64,000 bases of DNA from Stereum hirsutum FP-91666 SS1 (Eukaryota > Basidiomycota > Agaricomycetes > Russulales > Stereaceae), in contig NW_006763145.1 of NCBI RefSeq assembly GCF_000264905.1, positions 1,014,612 through 1,078,611 on the forward strand, given 5' to 3'. Position numbers and translations under genes: made by a program. The notes below the pieces were generated by a model. That model had not been told where the DNA came from and made no database searches. It saw only the letters and a program-made list of their open reading frames with translations. This document shows, piece by piece, positions 33,208-45,000 of this stretch (position 1 is the first letter of the stretch; the number at the start of each line of letters is the position of its first letter).

Positions 33208-34102
33208 NNNNNNNNNNNNNNNNNNNNNNNNNNNNNNNNNNNNNNNNNNNNNNNNNNNNNNNNNNNNNNNNNNNNNNNNNNNNNNNNNNNNNNNNNNNNN
33301 NNNNNNNNNNNNNNNNNNNNNNNNNNNNNNNNNNNNNNNNNNNNNNNNNNNNNNNNNNNNNNNNNNNNNNNNNNNNNNNNNNNNNNNNNNNNNNNNNNNN
33401 NNNNNNNNNNNNNNNNNNNNNNNNNNNNNNNNNNNNNNNNNNNNNNNNNNNNNNNNNNNNNNNNNNNNNNNNNNNNNNNNNNNNNNNNNNNNNNNNNNNN
33501 NNNNNNNNNNNNNNNNNNNNNNNNNNNNNNNNNNNNNNNNNNNNNNNNNNNNNNNNNNNNNNNNNNNNNNNNNNNNNNNNNNNNNNNNNNNNNNNNNNNN
33601 NNNNNNNNNNNNNNNNNNNNNNNNNNNNNNNNNNNNNNNNNNNNNNNNNNNNNNNNNNNNNNNNNNNNNNNNNNNNNNNNNNNNNNNNNNNNNNNNNNNN
33701 NNNNNNNNNNNNNNNNNNNNNNNNNNNNNNNNNNNNNNNNNNNNNNNNNNNNNNNNNNNNNNNNNNNNNNNNNNNNNNNNNNNNNNNNNNNNNNNNNNNN
33801 NNNNNNNNNNNNNNNNNNNNNNNNNNNNNNNNNNNNNNNNNNNNNNNNNNNNNNNNNNNNNNNNNNNNNNNNNNNNNNNNNNNNNNNNNNNNNNNNNNNN
33901 NNNNNNNNNNNNNNNNNNNNNNNNNNNNNNNNNNNNNNNNNNNNNNNNNNNNNNNNNNNNNNNNNNNNNNNNNNNNNNNNNNNNNNNNNNNNNNNNNNNN
34001 NNNNNNNNNNNNNNNNNNNNNNNNNNNNNNNNNNNNNNNNNNNNNNNNNNNNNNNNNNNNNNNNNNNNNNNNNNNNNNNNNNNNNNNNNNNNNNNNNNNN
34101 NN
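33208..34102. other. Assembly gap (895 N)
   Basis: A run of N ends exactly at the inner border of the right terminal repeat. The gap may hide further element sequence; its true length is unknown. Confidence 0.95.
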
Positions 34103-34565
34103 AGGCATCCCGAGCAGTATATGGTCAGGAAAGCGTGGTCAGGAGAGCGAAGGCAAGGTCGCAGCAGAGTCCAAGCTCGAGAGCTAAGTAGCCTGACGCG
34201 CAAAAGGACGAGACGTGATGAGACGTGATGAGACATGATCTCCTGGAACGTCCTACACAAGAAAGACAAGCAGAAAGAGATGTATAAGTGGAGAAGTTTG
34301 CCCAGAAATTAGATGACCTCGATCGACAGAGACACCGATGCGAAACGAGCGTAGTTTCTCCCATGTCAAGCCTCAAAATCCACACGAGGTGGTATTTCCG
34401 CGAAAAGCAAAATCATCGAACTTTCATCCATGACCGGCCGTGACCATCCGTGATGGACCGTGATGGACCGTGATGGATCGTGACAGCCGTCGAGAGACCA
34501 CGGACGCGGACGATCACACCCATAACAGCATAAACAGATAGTTTTGTCCGGTAACCGACATCGAA
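34103..34565 (-). repeat. Right terminal inverted repeat
   Basis: Inverted counterpart of 30832-31294, same length. Its outer end lies 19 bp from the ATG of the gene at 34585. Confidence 0.85.
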
Positions 34566-34584
34566 CCGTTCTCACACAACGACC

Positions 34585-34833
34585 ATGTCCGACCCAACGC
34601 CTTCTGCAGGAGCAGAAGCTCCTCCATCAAAAACATCGATTACTCGAGAAAAACCTTATCAAGACTGTATGTCTTGTCGCATCATCGGAACCGGAGCCCT
34701 CGCAGGCGTCGGAATAGCTGCGTTAAACAAGTCCCGAGCACACCAACCTGGATCACTCATGGGCAAGAGACTTATGGCTGGAATGGGTGTCTTATTTTTG
34801 ATTGGTAGCTACTCAAGGTGGACAATGTGGTAG
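34585..34833 (+). CDS. Small mitochondrial membrane protein, DUF4536 / DMAC1-like
   Basis: 82 aa, single exon. An acidic/Ser-rich N-terminus is followed by a C-x-x-C motif (DCMSCRIIGTG), a glycine/alanine-rich hydrophobic segment (GTGALAGVGIAALN) and a second one (LMAGMGVLFLIGSY), ending SRWTMW. This layout fits DUF4536 proteins such as DMAC1/TMEM261, linked in animals to assembly of the distal membrane arm of complex I. Only 19 bp separate the ATG from the transposon end, so the normal promoter and leader have been displaced. The reading frame itself is intact. Assignment rests on the short motif pattern. Confidence 0.6.
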   Translation: MSDPTPSAGAEAPPSKTSITREKPYQDCMSCRIIGTGALAGVGIAALNKSRAHQPGSLMGKRLMAGMGVLFLIGSYSRWTMW

Positions 34834-35156
34834 GTCATATTTTGATTGAAGTCTATCAGACTTCGACAAAGTCATAGCACGGACGCATCACTGAAGTCTC
34901 TGGCTCTTCTGCAGAATGGGTACACGATAACAATACGCACAAAGGTCACACAGCTTATAAATGTTATATACTACATTTTATCTATCAACACTTTTACCCT
35001 CGCAGGTAATGATCCAGGATTCACGAATACATAAATGGCCCTGTCCTGAGTGCATACTCTCCTGTCTTGATACCCTTTTCTAGCGTGGGCTTCCAATCTA
35101 ACGATTTTTTGTGGGTCAGTTACTAGAAATATATCCTATTACCATACACTCACCTC
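34834..35156. other. Convergent intergenic region
   Basis: 323 bp between the small mitochondrial gene (+) and the CHAT gene end (-). A/T-rich, no gene seen. Confidence 0.4.
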
Positions 35157-38100
35157 TCAGACCCCCATGTGTATAAAAGGAATCCACTTCACGAAGTCCT
35201 TCTCCCCATTTTCGTTGCGCAAAGATGCCACCGCGAGATGCAACGCTTTCGCCGCCGTTCTGTCTTCGCCAACGTGCCCCTGGTCTCTCATAAGATGTGA
35301 GTAGACTTTATCCGCGACAAAGTGTCCCTCCTTGTCTCCAATCGACCACATCGTTGCAAAGACGCTTCGATAGCCCGCCATGAGCATCCCTGCGGCAAGA
35401 TGGATCGCCTCTTCTGGACGCTGATCGTCACCCGTTGCTGTTTGGCAGGCGGACAAAAACGCCATTTCCGCAAATTGAAACGATTTGGCCATGATTGTCG
35501 TTAACTCGAGTCGCCCGTCTTGCAATAAAAAGGCGCTGTTGGTCGGATCCTCAGGATGCTGAACGCCATGGCATGCTAGATGGCACCAGCTAGACTTTTC
35601 CATGCCCTCGAGTACGGCATCCACCGTGGCCTCGCTGTCGTTCAACCAGCGAAAGCTGAGATTATCGAAGTGTTCCTTGATGGCTTGAACTTCCTGCACG
35701 GTTCCTGGTAGGCGCGATTGACCTGGTGTCGCAGGCTGTGATACGGCGAGCAGCCCGCGGAACGGTTGAGTTTTCCTCTTCGACGCTTCGAGCAAGGCGG
35801 TCAAAGTCGGAGTGTACGATGAAATGACATGATCAAAGACCCTTTGATGACTCTTTCCCTCGTATCTCCCAGCAGCGTGGAGAGGAAGAAACGCTAGCGG
35901 ACCTGTAGCGCACCAGGTAACGTGCGGAGGCGAATGGTCTTGTACGGCGGTCTATCGGATATACATTAGTGCACTTGATCCAAATGTGTTCCTGACACAC
36001 ATACCATGTAACCTAGGCTTTGTAGTATAGGTTCTACAACCGTCGACCACAAGGTTCCCAGTAAACGAGGCATTTGACGAGCCATGGTGGGACCGTGTCG
36101 TACCAAACCACGGGCACTCACGCCTGCATCCCGCAGTATTTGCATCAAGGCCTTTCTCAGATTCTCTGCCTTTTCGTAGTCCAAAGCGGAGAGCGGCACA
36201 TGGATAATTGAGGATGCACCGTGTCCAAGGACAAGCGCATCGCAGCGCGATTTGTGAGCATTCAAGAGGACCACAGCTCCGTTTTTAGTGACAGGTAGTA
36301 ACTCAGAAAGCGTTTTCGGCAGGAGGAACCTTTCGAAGCCAGAAATACTTCGAGCTTTGGCTACTAATTGTGCGTATCTGTCCGCGAGGAGATGGTGTGC
36401 GTGTGCTTCGTTCTCCCAGGTTAGCCCCGCTGGAGTCTTTGTGTGGCGTCGTGCACGCACGCTGCGTGCTGTACCGGCGTGTTCCAGCTGTTGTGACACA
36501 AGCTCGAGCTGCTTCGCAAGGTCTGGGTGTGCTGCTTGGAGGTCACCCACTGATGTGCGGAGATGTAATATCTGACCCCATATGATGGACCGGCCTTGCT
36601 CCAAGCACTCGACCGCGAGGCCATATTCCTTGAACGATATTGCCGCCGCCGCCGCCGCTTCTTGACCGCCTCGCGAATTCCGTTGAAGGCTAAAATGTCG
36701 TACCGGCTCACGACCTGTAGACCTAGCCAGACGAGGCGCGGCAATATGACGAAGAATTGTCTATAGGCATCCAAGCATGCATCTTTGTTTCGGTCCAAAG
36801 ACAATTGTCCCCACTTGCGTGCTGACTCTAACTGGGTAGACGGTAGCCCTATCTCCCAGCATGCTGATAAACGGTAGTTTGATATAGCTAGTTCGGCATC
36901 TGCATCGCCCCCCGATAACTGAAAGCGTTCGTGGTACACTCGTGCGAGGTTACGAAGATACCGAGGTTTTGTTGCATGTCTGTCGGGCGTCAGTGCGACA
37001 GCTCGTTCGTGTGCAGAAATAGCTCGATCAGCATCAGCTCCATCTGCATACTTCTGAAAGCGAGTGAGGTACGATGTTCCAAGGGTGCTAAGGCACGGTG
37101 CCATTTCTGAATGATTATCTGACAGGAGTGCAACTGCTTGCTCCTGCAGTGAGATAGAATGTCCAATGTCGTCAGGATTATGCGAATGATTGAACCGAAC
37201 AGTGTAAGAACGTCCAAGGCTACTGAGATAGCTGGCTTTCCCTGTGCTGTCACCTTGCGTCAGTTCGACAGCCTGTTCTCTCGCAACAATAGCACGGTCG
37301 AGGTAGGCGATATCCTTCGTACTGTTGTATCGGTGGATGAAGGAAATGGACTGATTGGAGAGAAACTGCGCCTTGTCTGCATGATCGTCAGGGAGAAGTT
37401 TGATGGCTTTATTCTGGAATTCAATAGCGCGAGTGGCATCGGCAAGGTGTCCTAAACGCTCATAACGCGAAAGGAAGCAGGTGCCAACTGACTCCAGGTA
37501 TGCAGCTTTGTCAGGATGTCTGTCCGACGCGAGTGTAAGTATTTGTTGTCGGAGGGAAAGAGCACGATCAATATCCGCAACATCTTGGAGGCATTCGAAA
37601 CGAGACATAATGCACGCTGCGAGGTTATGGAGACGTGATGCCTTCACTGTCTTGCCGCCTGTATTCAGAGCGGCAGCTTGTTCAAGCAATGAGATAGCAT
37701 GGTCAATATCGGCGATTTCGCCCATTCTTTCGGATCGAGTCTGGAAACAGTTGGCCAGATTATTGAGGTACCCGGCTTTTCTAGGATGGCTGTTGGGCGT
37801 GAGTGATACAGCTTCCTCGAGCGTGGAGGTTGCTCTAGAAAGGTCATCCAGATCTCCAAGACGCTCGAATCGTGCAAGGAGCGAGTTCCCAAGATTACTG
37901 AGTCGACCGGGCTTCTTAGCGTCTCCATTGCCTGTCAATGCGATGCTCTGCTTCTGGACATCAATAGCCCGGTGTATATCATTGAGATCACCAGTCCGCT
38001 CAAATCTCACGAACACGGAGGTTCCTAGGTTATTGAGGCGCCCGGCCTTGTAAGCATGGCTATCAGGTATAGCTGCCACGGAATTCTCCTGCAGTGCGAT

Positions 38101-39100
38101 AGCATGGTCAATGTCCGCAAGATCGCCCTCGCTCTCGAATCGGCGCAAATATGCAGTTCCGAGGTTATTGAAGAGAGCGGATTTATTATCGTGACCGTCA
38201 GCAGTGAGCGCCACCGCCTGCTGATGAGCAGAAATTGCATTGTCAATGTCCACCTTGAGTCCTTGGACTTCGAATCGACACATGAACGAGGTACCCATAT
38301 TGGTCAGATACCTGGGCTTTCCCTCGTGGTCATCGGGAGCAAGTGAGATGGCCTCCTGAAGACTGGAAATCGCGCTGTCAATGTCAGGGAGGTCTTCAAA
38401 ATTCTCGAAGCGGCTACGAAAGCAGTTTCCGAGGTCATTAAGAAACTCGGCTCTATCGGAATTACTATGGTCTGCGAGGTTGGTAGCTCGAGAGAGGACA
38501 TCAATAGCACGATCAATGTAAGTGCGATCATCATCGTGCTCGAAACGTCGTCGCAGGGATGTACCAAGATGATTGAGAAGTACAGGCCTCTGGTTGTGTT
38601 CCTCAGGTAGAAGTGAAATGGCCTTCTCGAGGGAAGATATGGCTCGGTCAAGATCATCGATGTTCCCTGACGAGTCAAACCGAAGGAATAGGTCTTTCGC
38701 GACGTCATGTAGGGAGGTCCAGGAGTTGGATTTATTCACTGAATTGGTGACACCTAAGGACGGTCCATCCACAGGGGTCAACGCCGACGCTGATGGCCCA
38801 GGAGACAAAGTTGGGGCATTTTCGGGGAGTGGTAACTTCAAGGAGAGGTTTTCAATAGGTGGGCATCATGTAGGATGCAAGATCTCAGTAAGTACAAGAG
38901 ATTAATAGAGATTAACTTACATCTAAAAGTTCTCCATTAGTATCAATTTCCTGTTCGCAGTTACATTTTTGCTATCAATGCTGTCTTTGAATGAGGGCTG
39001 CAAGTATACGCACCTCCTTCAAGTCCTTGACTTTGCTCACAACGGGTCGCACGACCGTTTGGCGGGTGCTCGGCGATGAATCAGAACCCAAAGTCTCCAT
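35157..39100 (-). CDS. TPR-CHAT protein (caspase-like peptidase domain), with a frameshift
   Basis: CHAT domains are caspase-fold cysteine peptidases usually attached to TPRs. Exons 39014-39100 (METLGSDSSPSTRQ...), 38921-38950 and a long exon from 38835 down. The middle holds about 14 repeats of 45 residues with the core D-I-D-x-A-I ... L-x-N-L-G-x-x-x-x-x-R-F. Then comes the linker LEQGRSIIWGQILHLRT, and after an intron (35952-36004) the CHAT domain in 35157-35951. That exon has WCATGPLAFLPLHAAG, the catalytic His motif SWCHLACHG and the catalytic Cys motif AFLSACQTATGD, ending FVKWIPFIHMGV. Both catalytic residues are present. At about 36640-36660 the frame shifts by one base exactly at a GCC/CGG repeat (REAVKK into AAAAAAISFKEYG). 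This could be a real null allele or an assembly slip. Substrate and trigger are unknown. Confidence 0.8.
36642..36658. repeat. GCC trinucleotide run at the CHAT frameshift
   Basis: Five to six GCC units (poly-Ala or poly-Arg depending on frame). The coding frame changes across it, which points to a slippage indel. Confidence 0.7.
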
Positions 39101-39346
39101 CGAAATCCTTCCTTTACGATGAATATTCAGGGGCCGCACAAATTTTAATGGATAGAGATAGGAACGGCATACCTCCCGATGAGAAGTACTTAGTCTGCCT
39201 AGAAGGAAAGCTGAGGCAGCCAGAGTGTCGTCCGGGGCAGTGGGCCCGAAAAGGAAGTCCGGGACTCTATCGGACCGATGACGTGCCACCTCCGTTGGCC
39301 CGATTCAGTACAACACCATTATTACCCTTCATACCCAACTGCCACC
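39101..39346. promoter_or_regulatory. Divergent promoter, CHAT gene / V-ATPase H
   Basis: 246 bp between the two start codons. No TATA box is evident. Confidence 0.4.
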
Positions 39347-41240
39347 ATGTCCCTATCTCTTGTCGCCAATTCTTACCTCGACGAGAACAGCTCGAAGATA
39401 CGGGCGAAGCCTGTGCCATGGGAGGTACCGAATTCGAGCTTTATTTCCTCTGAACAAGCATGCTAAACATAAATCATGACATCCAGGGATACCAACGCGC
39501 GGGACTAGTAACGTCGGAAGAGCTTGCACTCATCAAGAAAGTGGATAGGCAGCCCAAGGCGAAGACAGAGTCTATATTGCTTTCGGATGGACAGACTTAT
39601 GCGCTGCTGTATCTTCGACTGCTGAAGAAGCTGCAGAGAGTGGATACGATGCAATGTATCCTAGTGTTGATTGCGGATGCTTTGACCGGTGCGTTTTATA
39701 TGTTCTGTAATATGTCTTCGGTTTCTGACATATTTACTGCGTAGATCATGACGAGCGGATACCTCTGTTCACGCGTGCAGCAGAGTCAGATCCAGACCTA
39801 CCATACGGTGCACTTCTCCAGTACGGCTAGTCATGCTATTGCACTTGTCTCGTACTGAACTGTATCTAGCGCTGTTTCCAATACCGACGACTTTGTTCAG
39901 TTGAAGGCATCCCAGATCTTGACGGTCTTACTCAGGTATGCTTACTTTCTAGTCTCACTACCGCGTCGTGTCGATTAGCAGCCAACGCGGATCTCAGTTC
40001 TGAACAGGCCCCATTACAATCACAACAACTCCAACCATTCCTCACTACTCTCGCATCATTCGTACAAGGCCAAGTACCAAACAAAAGGGATGTGGCTGTC
40101 CAGTGTCTAGAAGCTATCCTTCCCCGTGCCGAAGTTCGGAAAGCAGTGTGGGCGATTCCTGGTATCATCTCTGGGTAAGAGAGTTTCGTGGTATTCTCGT
40201 GTATCTCTTATATTAACGAGGAGACGGACATTGGAAGGTTGATCCAAATATTGAAGAACAAACCCGGACCCCAGATGAGCTATCAGGTCGGCTTCTGCTT
40301 CTGGCTATTATCCTTCGAGCAGGAGATCGCCGAGCAGCTGAACAAGTAAACTTGTCCTCGAGTTGACTATGGACTTTACAGTTGACCGTCCTATTTTGCT
40401 CGTTTTCAGGAAGTACGATGTCATCCCCCTCTTCGTTGATGTAGCACAAGGAGCCGTTAAGGAGAAAGTCATCCGCGTCTTCGTTGCCACCTTCAAGAAC
40501 CTCATCATCAAAGCCCCTGCCGCCAACCTACCCGCCATGCTCGTCGCCGAACTGCTTCCATTCGCGAACAACCTTTCATCTAGGAAATGGTCTGATGAGG
40601 ATATTCCTGAGGACGTGCAGTTCATTCGGGACGAGCTCAAATCTCGTTTCGAGTCGCTTTCGTAAGTTCTGTCAAGTCCATTCCTGTGTCGTTTGGTCGT
40701 TGATGCCATTTTCTTGGAACAGGACATGGGACGAATATTCATCGGAGCTTGCATCCGGCCACCTTTCATGGACGCCTGTACATGAATCAGACATGTTCTG
40801 GAAAGAGAACGCCGTGAAGCTCAACGACAAAGACCATGCTGACCTCAAGTTCGTCTTCCGTCTTTCGTCTTCTTATCTGCGTGATCTCGATTAACCTGAC
40901 TATCCTGCAGGCAACTCATCAAGCTCCTCCAAGACTCTCAAGACCCAACAGTTCTCGCTGTCGCCGCTCACGACCTTGGTCAATACGTCAAACACTACGA
41001 GCGTGGAAAGAAGTGTGTCCGGTTCCCTTCGCCTCCCTATTCTGCACCGCTATCATCCTCTGTATTTGACTGCATGCTGACTGATGGGCATCGGTGTGGC
41101 GTTGGCGCGACAGGTTGGTTACCGACTTCGGAGCCAAGACGCGTGTCATGGAGCTCATGTCGCATGGGAACCCGGACGTGCGATACCAGGCTTTGGTCTC
41201 TGTACAACGTCTTGTCAGCCACCCTTGGCAATCCGTGTAA
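39347..41240 (+). CDS. VMA13: V-type proton ATPase subunit H
   Basis: Regulatory V1 subunit that couples V1 to V0 and silences free V1; acts at the vacuole and other acidic organelles. Ten exons: 39347-39424, 39487-39688, 39745-39820, 39870-39935, 39998-40174, 40238-40345, 40410-40661, 40723-40848, 40911-41012 and 41114-41240. They give 437 aa in one frame, close to the usual 440-480. Conserved blocks: [118 protein letters not shown] and the C-terminal [22 protein letters not shown]. Exon 5 was started at 39998 because other acceptors break the frame. The best-defined housekeeping gene of the right half. Confidence 0.93.
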
Positions 41241-42000
41241 TCATCCAGGGGACTTGGAGGTGTAGCTGCTCGACTACGCGCGATCAGGGAGGCGAACAAT
41301 CCTGGGACATGGACGGGCAAATAGCGTATGGCGGAGTACCCACGTATACGATTGCAAACGATGGACTATGACTGGAAGAGCAAGGAATACAATCCGAAGT
41401 GTGAGCTTCGTGTAATGGCCTGTAATGATGGGTGTCACTTATATTCATCGCATAATCATGGAAAAGTCTGCGCTTCTACTTCGGACAGACCGTACAAGAT
41501 GTGGCTTCATATTTTTAGGCTTTACGATTTTTCTATAGAGACGGCCGCAAGTACCATGCCCTTATATCCTCCTAGTGAGAGGCAAGATAATCATACCACA
41601 ACAAGGACGACCTTCAAAATAACGCGCGAGGCCAACACTGCAGGAAGGGCATCTTTATGCGGCGCTTGACTCGAGATGGCCCTGATGCACTCCCGGAAAA
41701 CACTAGTAATCCAAGGTGTTCCATTACTTCTCGACAAGTTAAAAAAGTGGGCTCGCAACGGGCAGCGGATAGACCGAGAAAATAAGCGATGACATTTCTT
41801 GGAGTTCTAATCCTTCGATACCGATGCAGCCTCTTGCATGTCGTTGCTTCGGCGAAGGGCATGGCGTAAAACCGCCGAGAAACAAACAGGACAAGGAAAC
41901 AAACAAGATATAGATGCGTAAATCAAGTCAAAAATACAGCGACAACGGGACGAGAACACCACATGAGAATCTACGCGTCATACTATGAAGCAAAGCGGCG
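41241..42000. other. Convergent intergenic region
   Basis: 760 bp between V-ATPase H (+) and the Ppo gene (-). Short open frames here have no domain signature; I see no gene. Confidence 0.4.
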
Positions 42001-45000
42001 TTAGCATGCAATGCTAAAAAATCGTACTCGTGCTGCAAGTGGACTTACCACCAAATGCATCGCACCAGGCCACGGCGAAAGTGTCCCATTGGGCGACATG
42101 TACACGCTCGTCTCGGTTTCGTTGACAATGTCTACAAAGGACTGGAGCTTTCCTGCATTTCCCGCAGCACGGCGAACGTTCTTCAACTTGAAGACGACCT
42201 TGACGATCTCCGCAATGGTCTGTTCGGCGCTGCACAACCAGCGTTGGTATCAGGACCGCTCTTCCGTCAGTTGGACGGGGGAATGTACTTACTATGTGAC
42301 TCCAGGGCAACCGTGGAAGCCGCATCCGTTGAGGTTGTAGGAGGTCTTGTTGCGAGAGGGATCAATATTCATGGGATTGGGGAAATCGTCGGGCTGTCCG
42401 CGTATGTTGATGCAAAGCAGAGCGTCAGCAGATCAGTCAAGACCGGATGTTTGATGAGTGCAACGCGACTCACGTTGCGATGAGCATTCTTGAAGCTCGC
42501 AAAGATGATGTCGTCGGGCTTCACTTCTATGTCCGGGTAACCACTGCCTTGCTGGATGCGTGTCGAAACCGCCGATTTACGCCAGAGACCAACGAACTGC
42601 GGGTGCAGGCCTGCATTGACACCTCCGAGTTAGAACGAGCCGCCCTGAAACCGATTGACGAAAGGAGATGGCACAATACGCACGCATTGCCTCCCTAACA
42701 TATCCACGCAGCAACTGCAAACTCCCAACATCCGAGTCACCCTTCTGAGCCAGCTTGATGATGACTTCACGCTCCTTAGCATGAGCGTCGTCGAGGTAGA
42801 AGTCAACGACGTGAACGGCAGCTGCATTGTCAAGAGAGATCTGTCAGTTCTTCTCGTATCGCGCAGTGCAATCAAGTGGCATACCCTGAGCGTAGTTCAC
42901 CGAGGAGCCGATGGCGAGACCGATAACGTTGGCGATAACAGCATTGATCCCCTTACCAGACTCCGCTAACTTCCTCAAAAACGCAACATACGGCTTGTCG
43001 GGTGGGGCGTTGAAGTAGCTGGCCACGGTAGCGACGACGCTGACGAGCGTGTTCTAGCATTAAATATCAACATCAATCCCAACTTGGTATCAACAGGGCA
43101 TCTCGCCAAAGGTATCACGTACGGAGGCAGTACCGGGAGCGACACCGAGGAGGGCTTTGGCGATCATGGCTGAGATGACACCTCCGCATTGCGTTGAACG
43201 CCAACGAAGGGAAGCGCCGTTCTCATTGTCGCCGAAGGCCAAGAACGCAAGCCTGTAGAAAGAGTTGTCAGTACGATCCTCAGGTCCGCCTACAGAGAAT
43301 ACCTACTGGAACTATGGGAAAGTCAGTCTCCTGAGTCATTGTGAGAACCCCACGAGGGAACTGAACACGTACCAAATCCGCAAACATTTCATAGATTTCG
43401 GCTTCTGTGTACAACCCGCTAACGTTCTCTTTGGTTTTGAGAGGGATGCCGCACTGTACCAAGTCCAGAACATATCAACTCTGATATACCGATCGCCATT
43501 CAAATCGTCGATACGCACCAAATGATCCGCTGCCCATTCCACGGAAACCGAGTTGATGACTTGAGTGACGATGTCAATGTAAGTGCCCTCCACGTTGGGA
43601 TATTTCCATGAGCGCTCCTTGATCCTCTTCGTCACGCCGTCACGATAGAACGCGCGGTACTGATCGAGCGAGTCTTTGGAAGGGAACAGAGCGTGCAACG
43701 CCTGTGACAAAAAAAAGTATGAGCCCCAGGCAGTGAGAGGAGTTGGACCGTGCGCGTACCATTGTTCTGTCGCTATCGTGCCTGTTTCCGAAGAACAGTC
43801 AGTTTGTTTCACCGATGCCATTGGCACGAGTAATATGAACGCACTTCGGGTTATCATCAAACGCGAGCATGAACCCATACCCGGGTCCAAGTCCTTTCAT
43901 GTCGTACATGTTCGGGAAGCTCTTGGGGTCGCCGAAGACCTTCTTGATGGCCGCAAACGTGTTCAAGACTTTCGTGACCGGAGCCGGCTGAGGACGATCA
44001 AAGGTATAGTTCTGCGCGATCTCCATCCTTGTCAGGGTCTGCTTCATCTTCTGCGGAGTGAAGAAGGGGAAGCACGAATAGACGGAATTCTATAGACGGG
44101 AAAGAATAAGTAGGGCAAAAACAAGGGATAATGACCGAATACAGACGAATGGATAATGCCTCGGGAGGTGGCGAGTGAGCAATTGAGGAACTAAGAACAA
44201 GAGTCAGGAAACGTAGTGCAGGATACCCAGAAGAAAAAAAGATAATACGTTTTCCACCAAAGCCGCCGTTGTTGGGGTCACGAAGAGTGTCTGTGAAGCC
44301 CCAGGCGGTCAAGTTGGCCGCTAGAGAATCAAACGTCAGATGTGGCGAAGGATTCAGTTATGAGCTCTCTTACGAGTGAAGTCGGTGGTATAGAATCGGT
44401 CGCCACGAATCAACGCGATGGCGTCGCCCAGAACAGCTCTGGTCAGCGTGTAGCCAGCAGCGAAACGCAGCCCTGGCGTCAGAGGCATCAGCGCCTCGCA
44501 TTGGATACCCGTCTGAATTTGTGACAAGATCAGCCATGGAATGCAGGAGAAAACGAAGGTGTCTTACGTAGAGCTCTAAGTTGTCGATATGGCCATAGAG
44601 GCGCCTTGCACCTGACTGCGAAGTTTAGAAAGGAATGAGAACATAAAATACAATCTAGCCACTAGTTTGTATACGCACGGCAATGACGGGATCGGGATTC
44701 CATTCCTCGAACGATGCAAATGCTAATGAGCACGGTCAGTATCTTGCAACGGCCTACACGCTAACGGAGAGGTCTTACCCTTCAAACCCAAGTACCTAGT
44801 ATTTTGGTCAGTCATTCGATTTGTGTTTTAACATGAAAGTGCGCGTACCTGCGGAACTCGTTCATGGTGCACACACCTATGCGATCCCAGTCAATAACGA
44901 GTCGACATGAAAGCGAAAATATTGCTCACCCCACTTTCTTGCCTGTTCCAAACCCATGACCTCGATGACCTTCATGCATTCTGGTGTTCCCTGAGCACCG

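Larger units (their letters stand above)
30832..34565. mobile_element. DNA transposon with long terminal inverted repeats
   Basis: Left repeat 30832-31294 and right repeat 34103-34565 are both 463 bp, inverted and without length difference. All parts I compared are identical. Between them lies a DDE integrase-like transposase gene (31289-33141) and an 895-base run of N (33208-34102). The outermost bases are TTCGATGTCGGTTACCGG. I see no convincing target-site duplication; at most the 2-nt CC flanks both ends. Subterminal direct repeats (units around CCATCACGGT) lie within each repeat. Identical repeats imply recent insertion, or an assembly copy error next to the gap. Confidence 0.8.

Noticed and set aside
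32789..34228. Long open frames across the N run
   Set aside because: They are open only because N codons cannot be stops.
34125..34385. 86-codon frame repeated at 31012-31272 and 34125-34385
   Set aside because: The two copies are simply the same chance frame in the two terminal inverted repeats.
30822..34573. Target-site duplication of the transposon
   Set aside because: Flanking bases (left ...ttgaacacc, right ccgttctc...) share at most CC; too short to claim.
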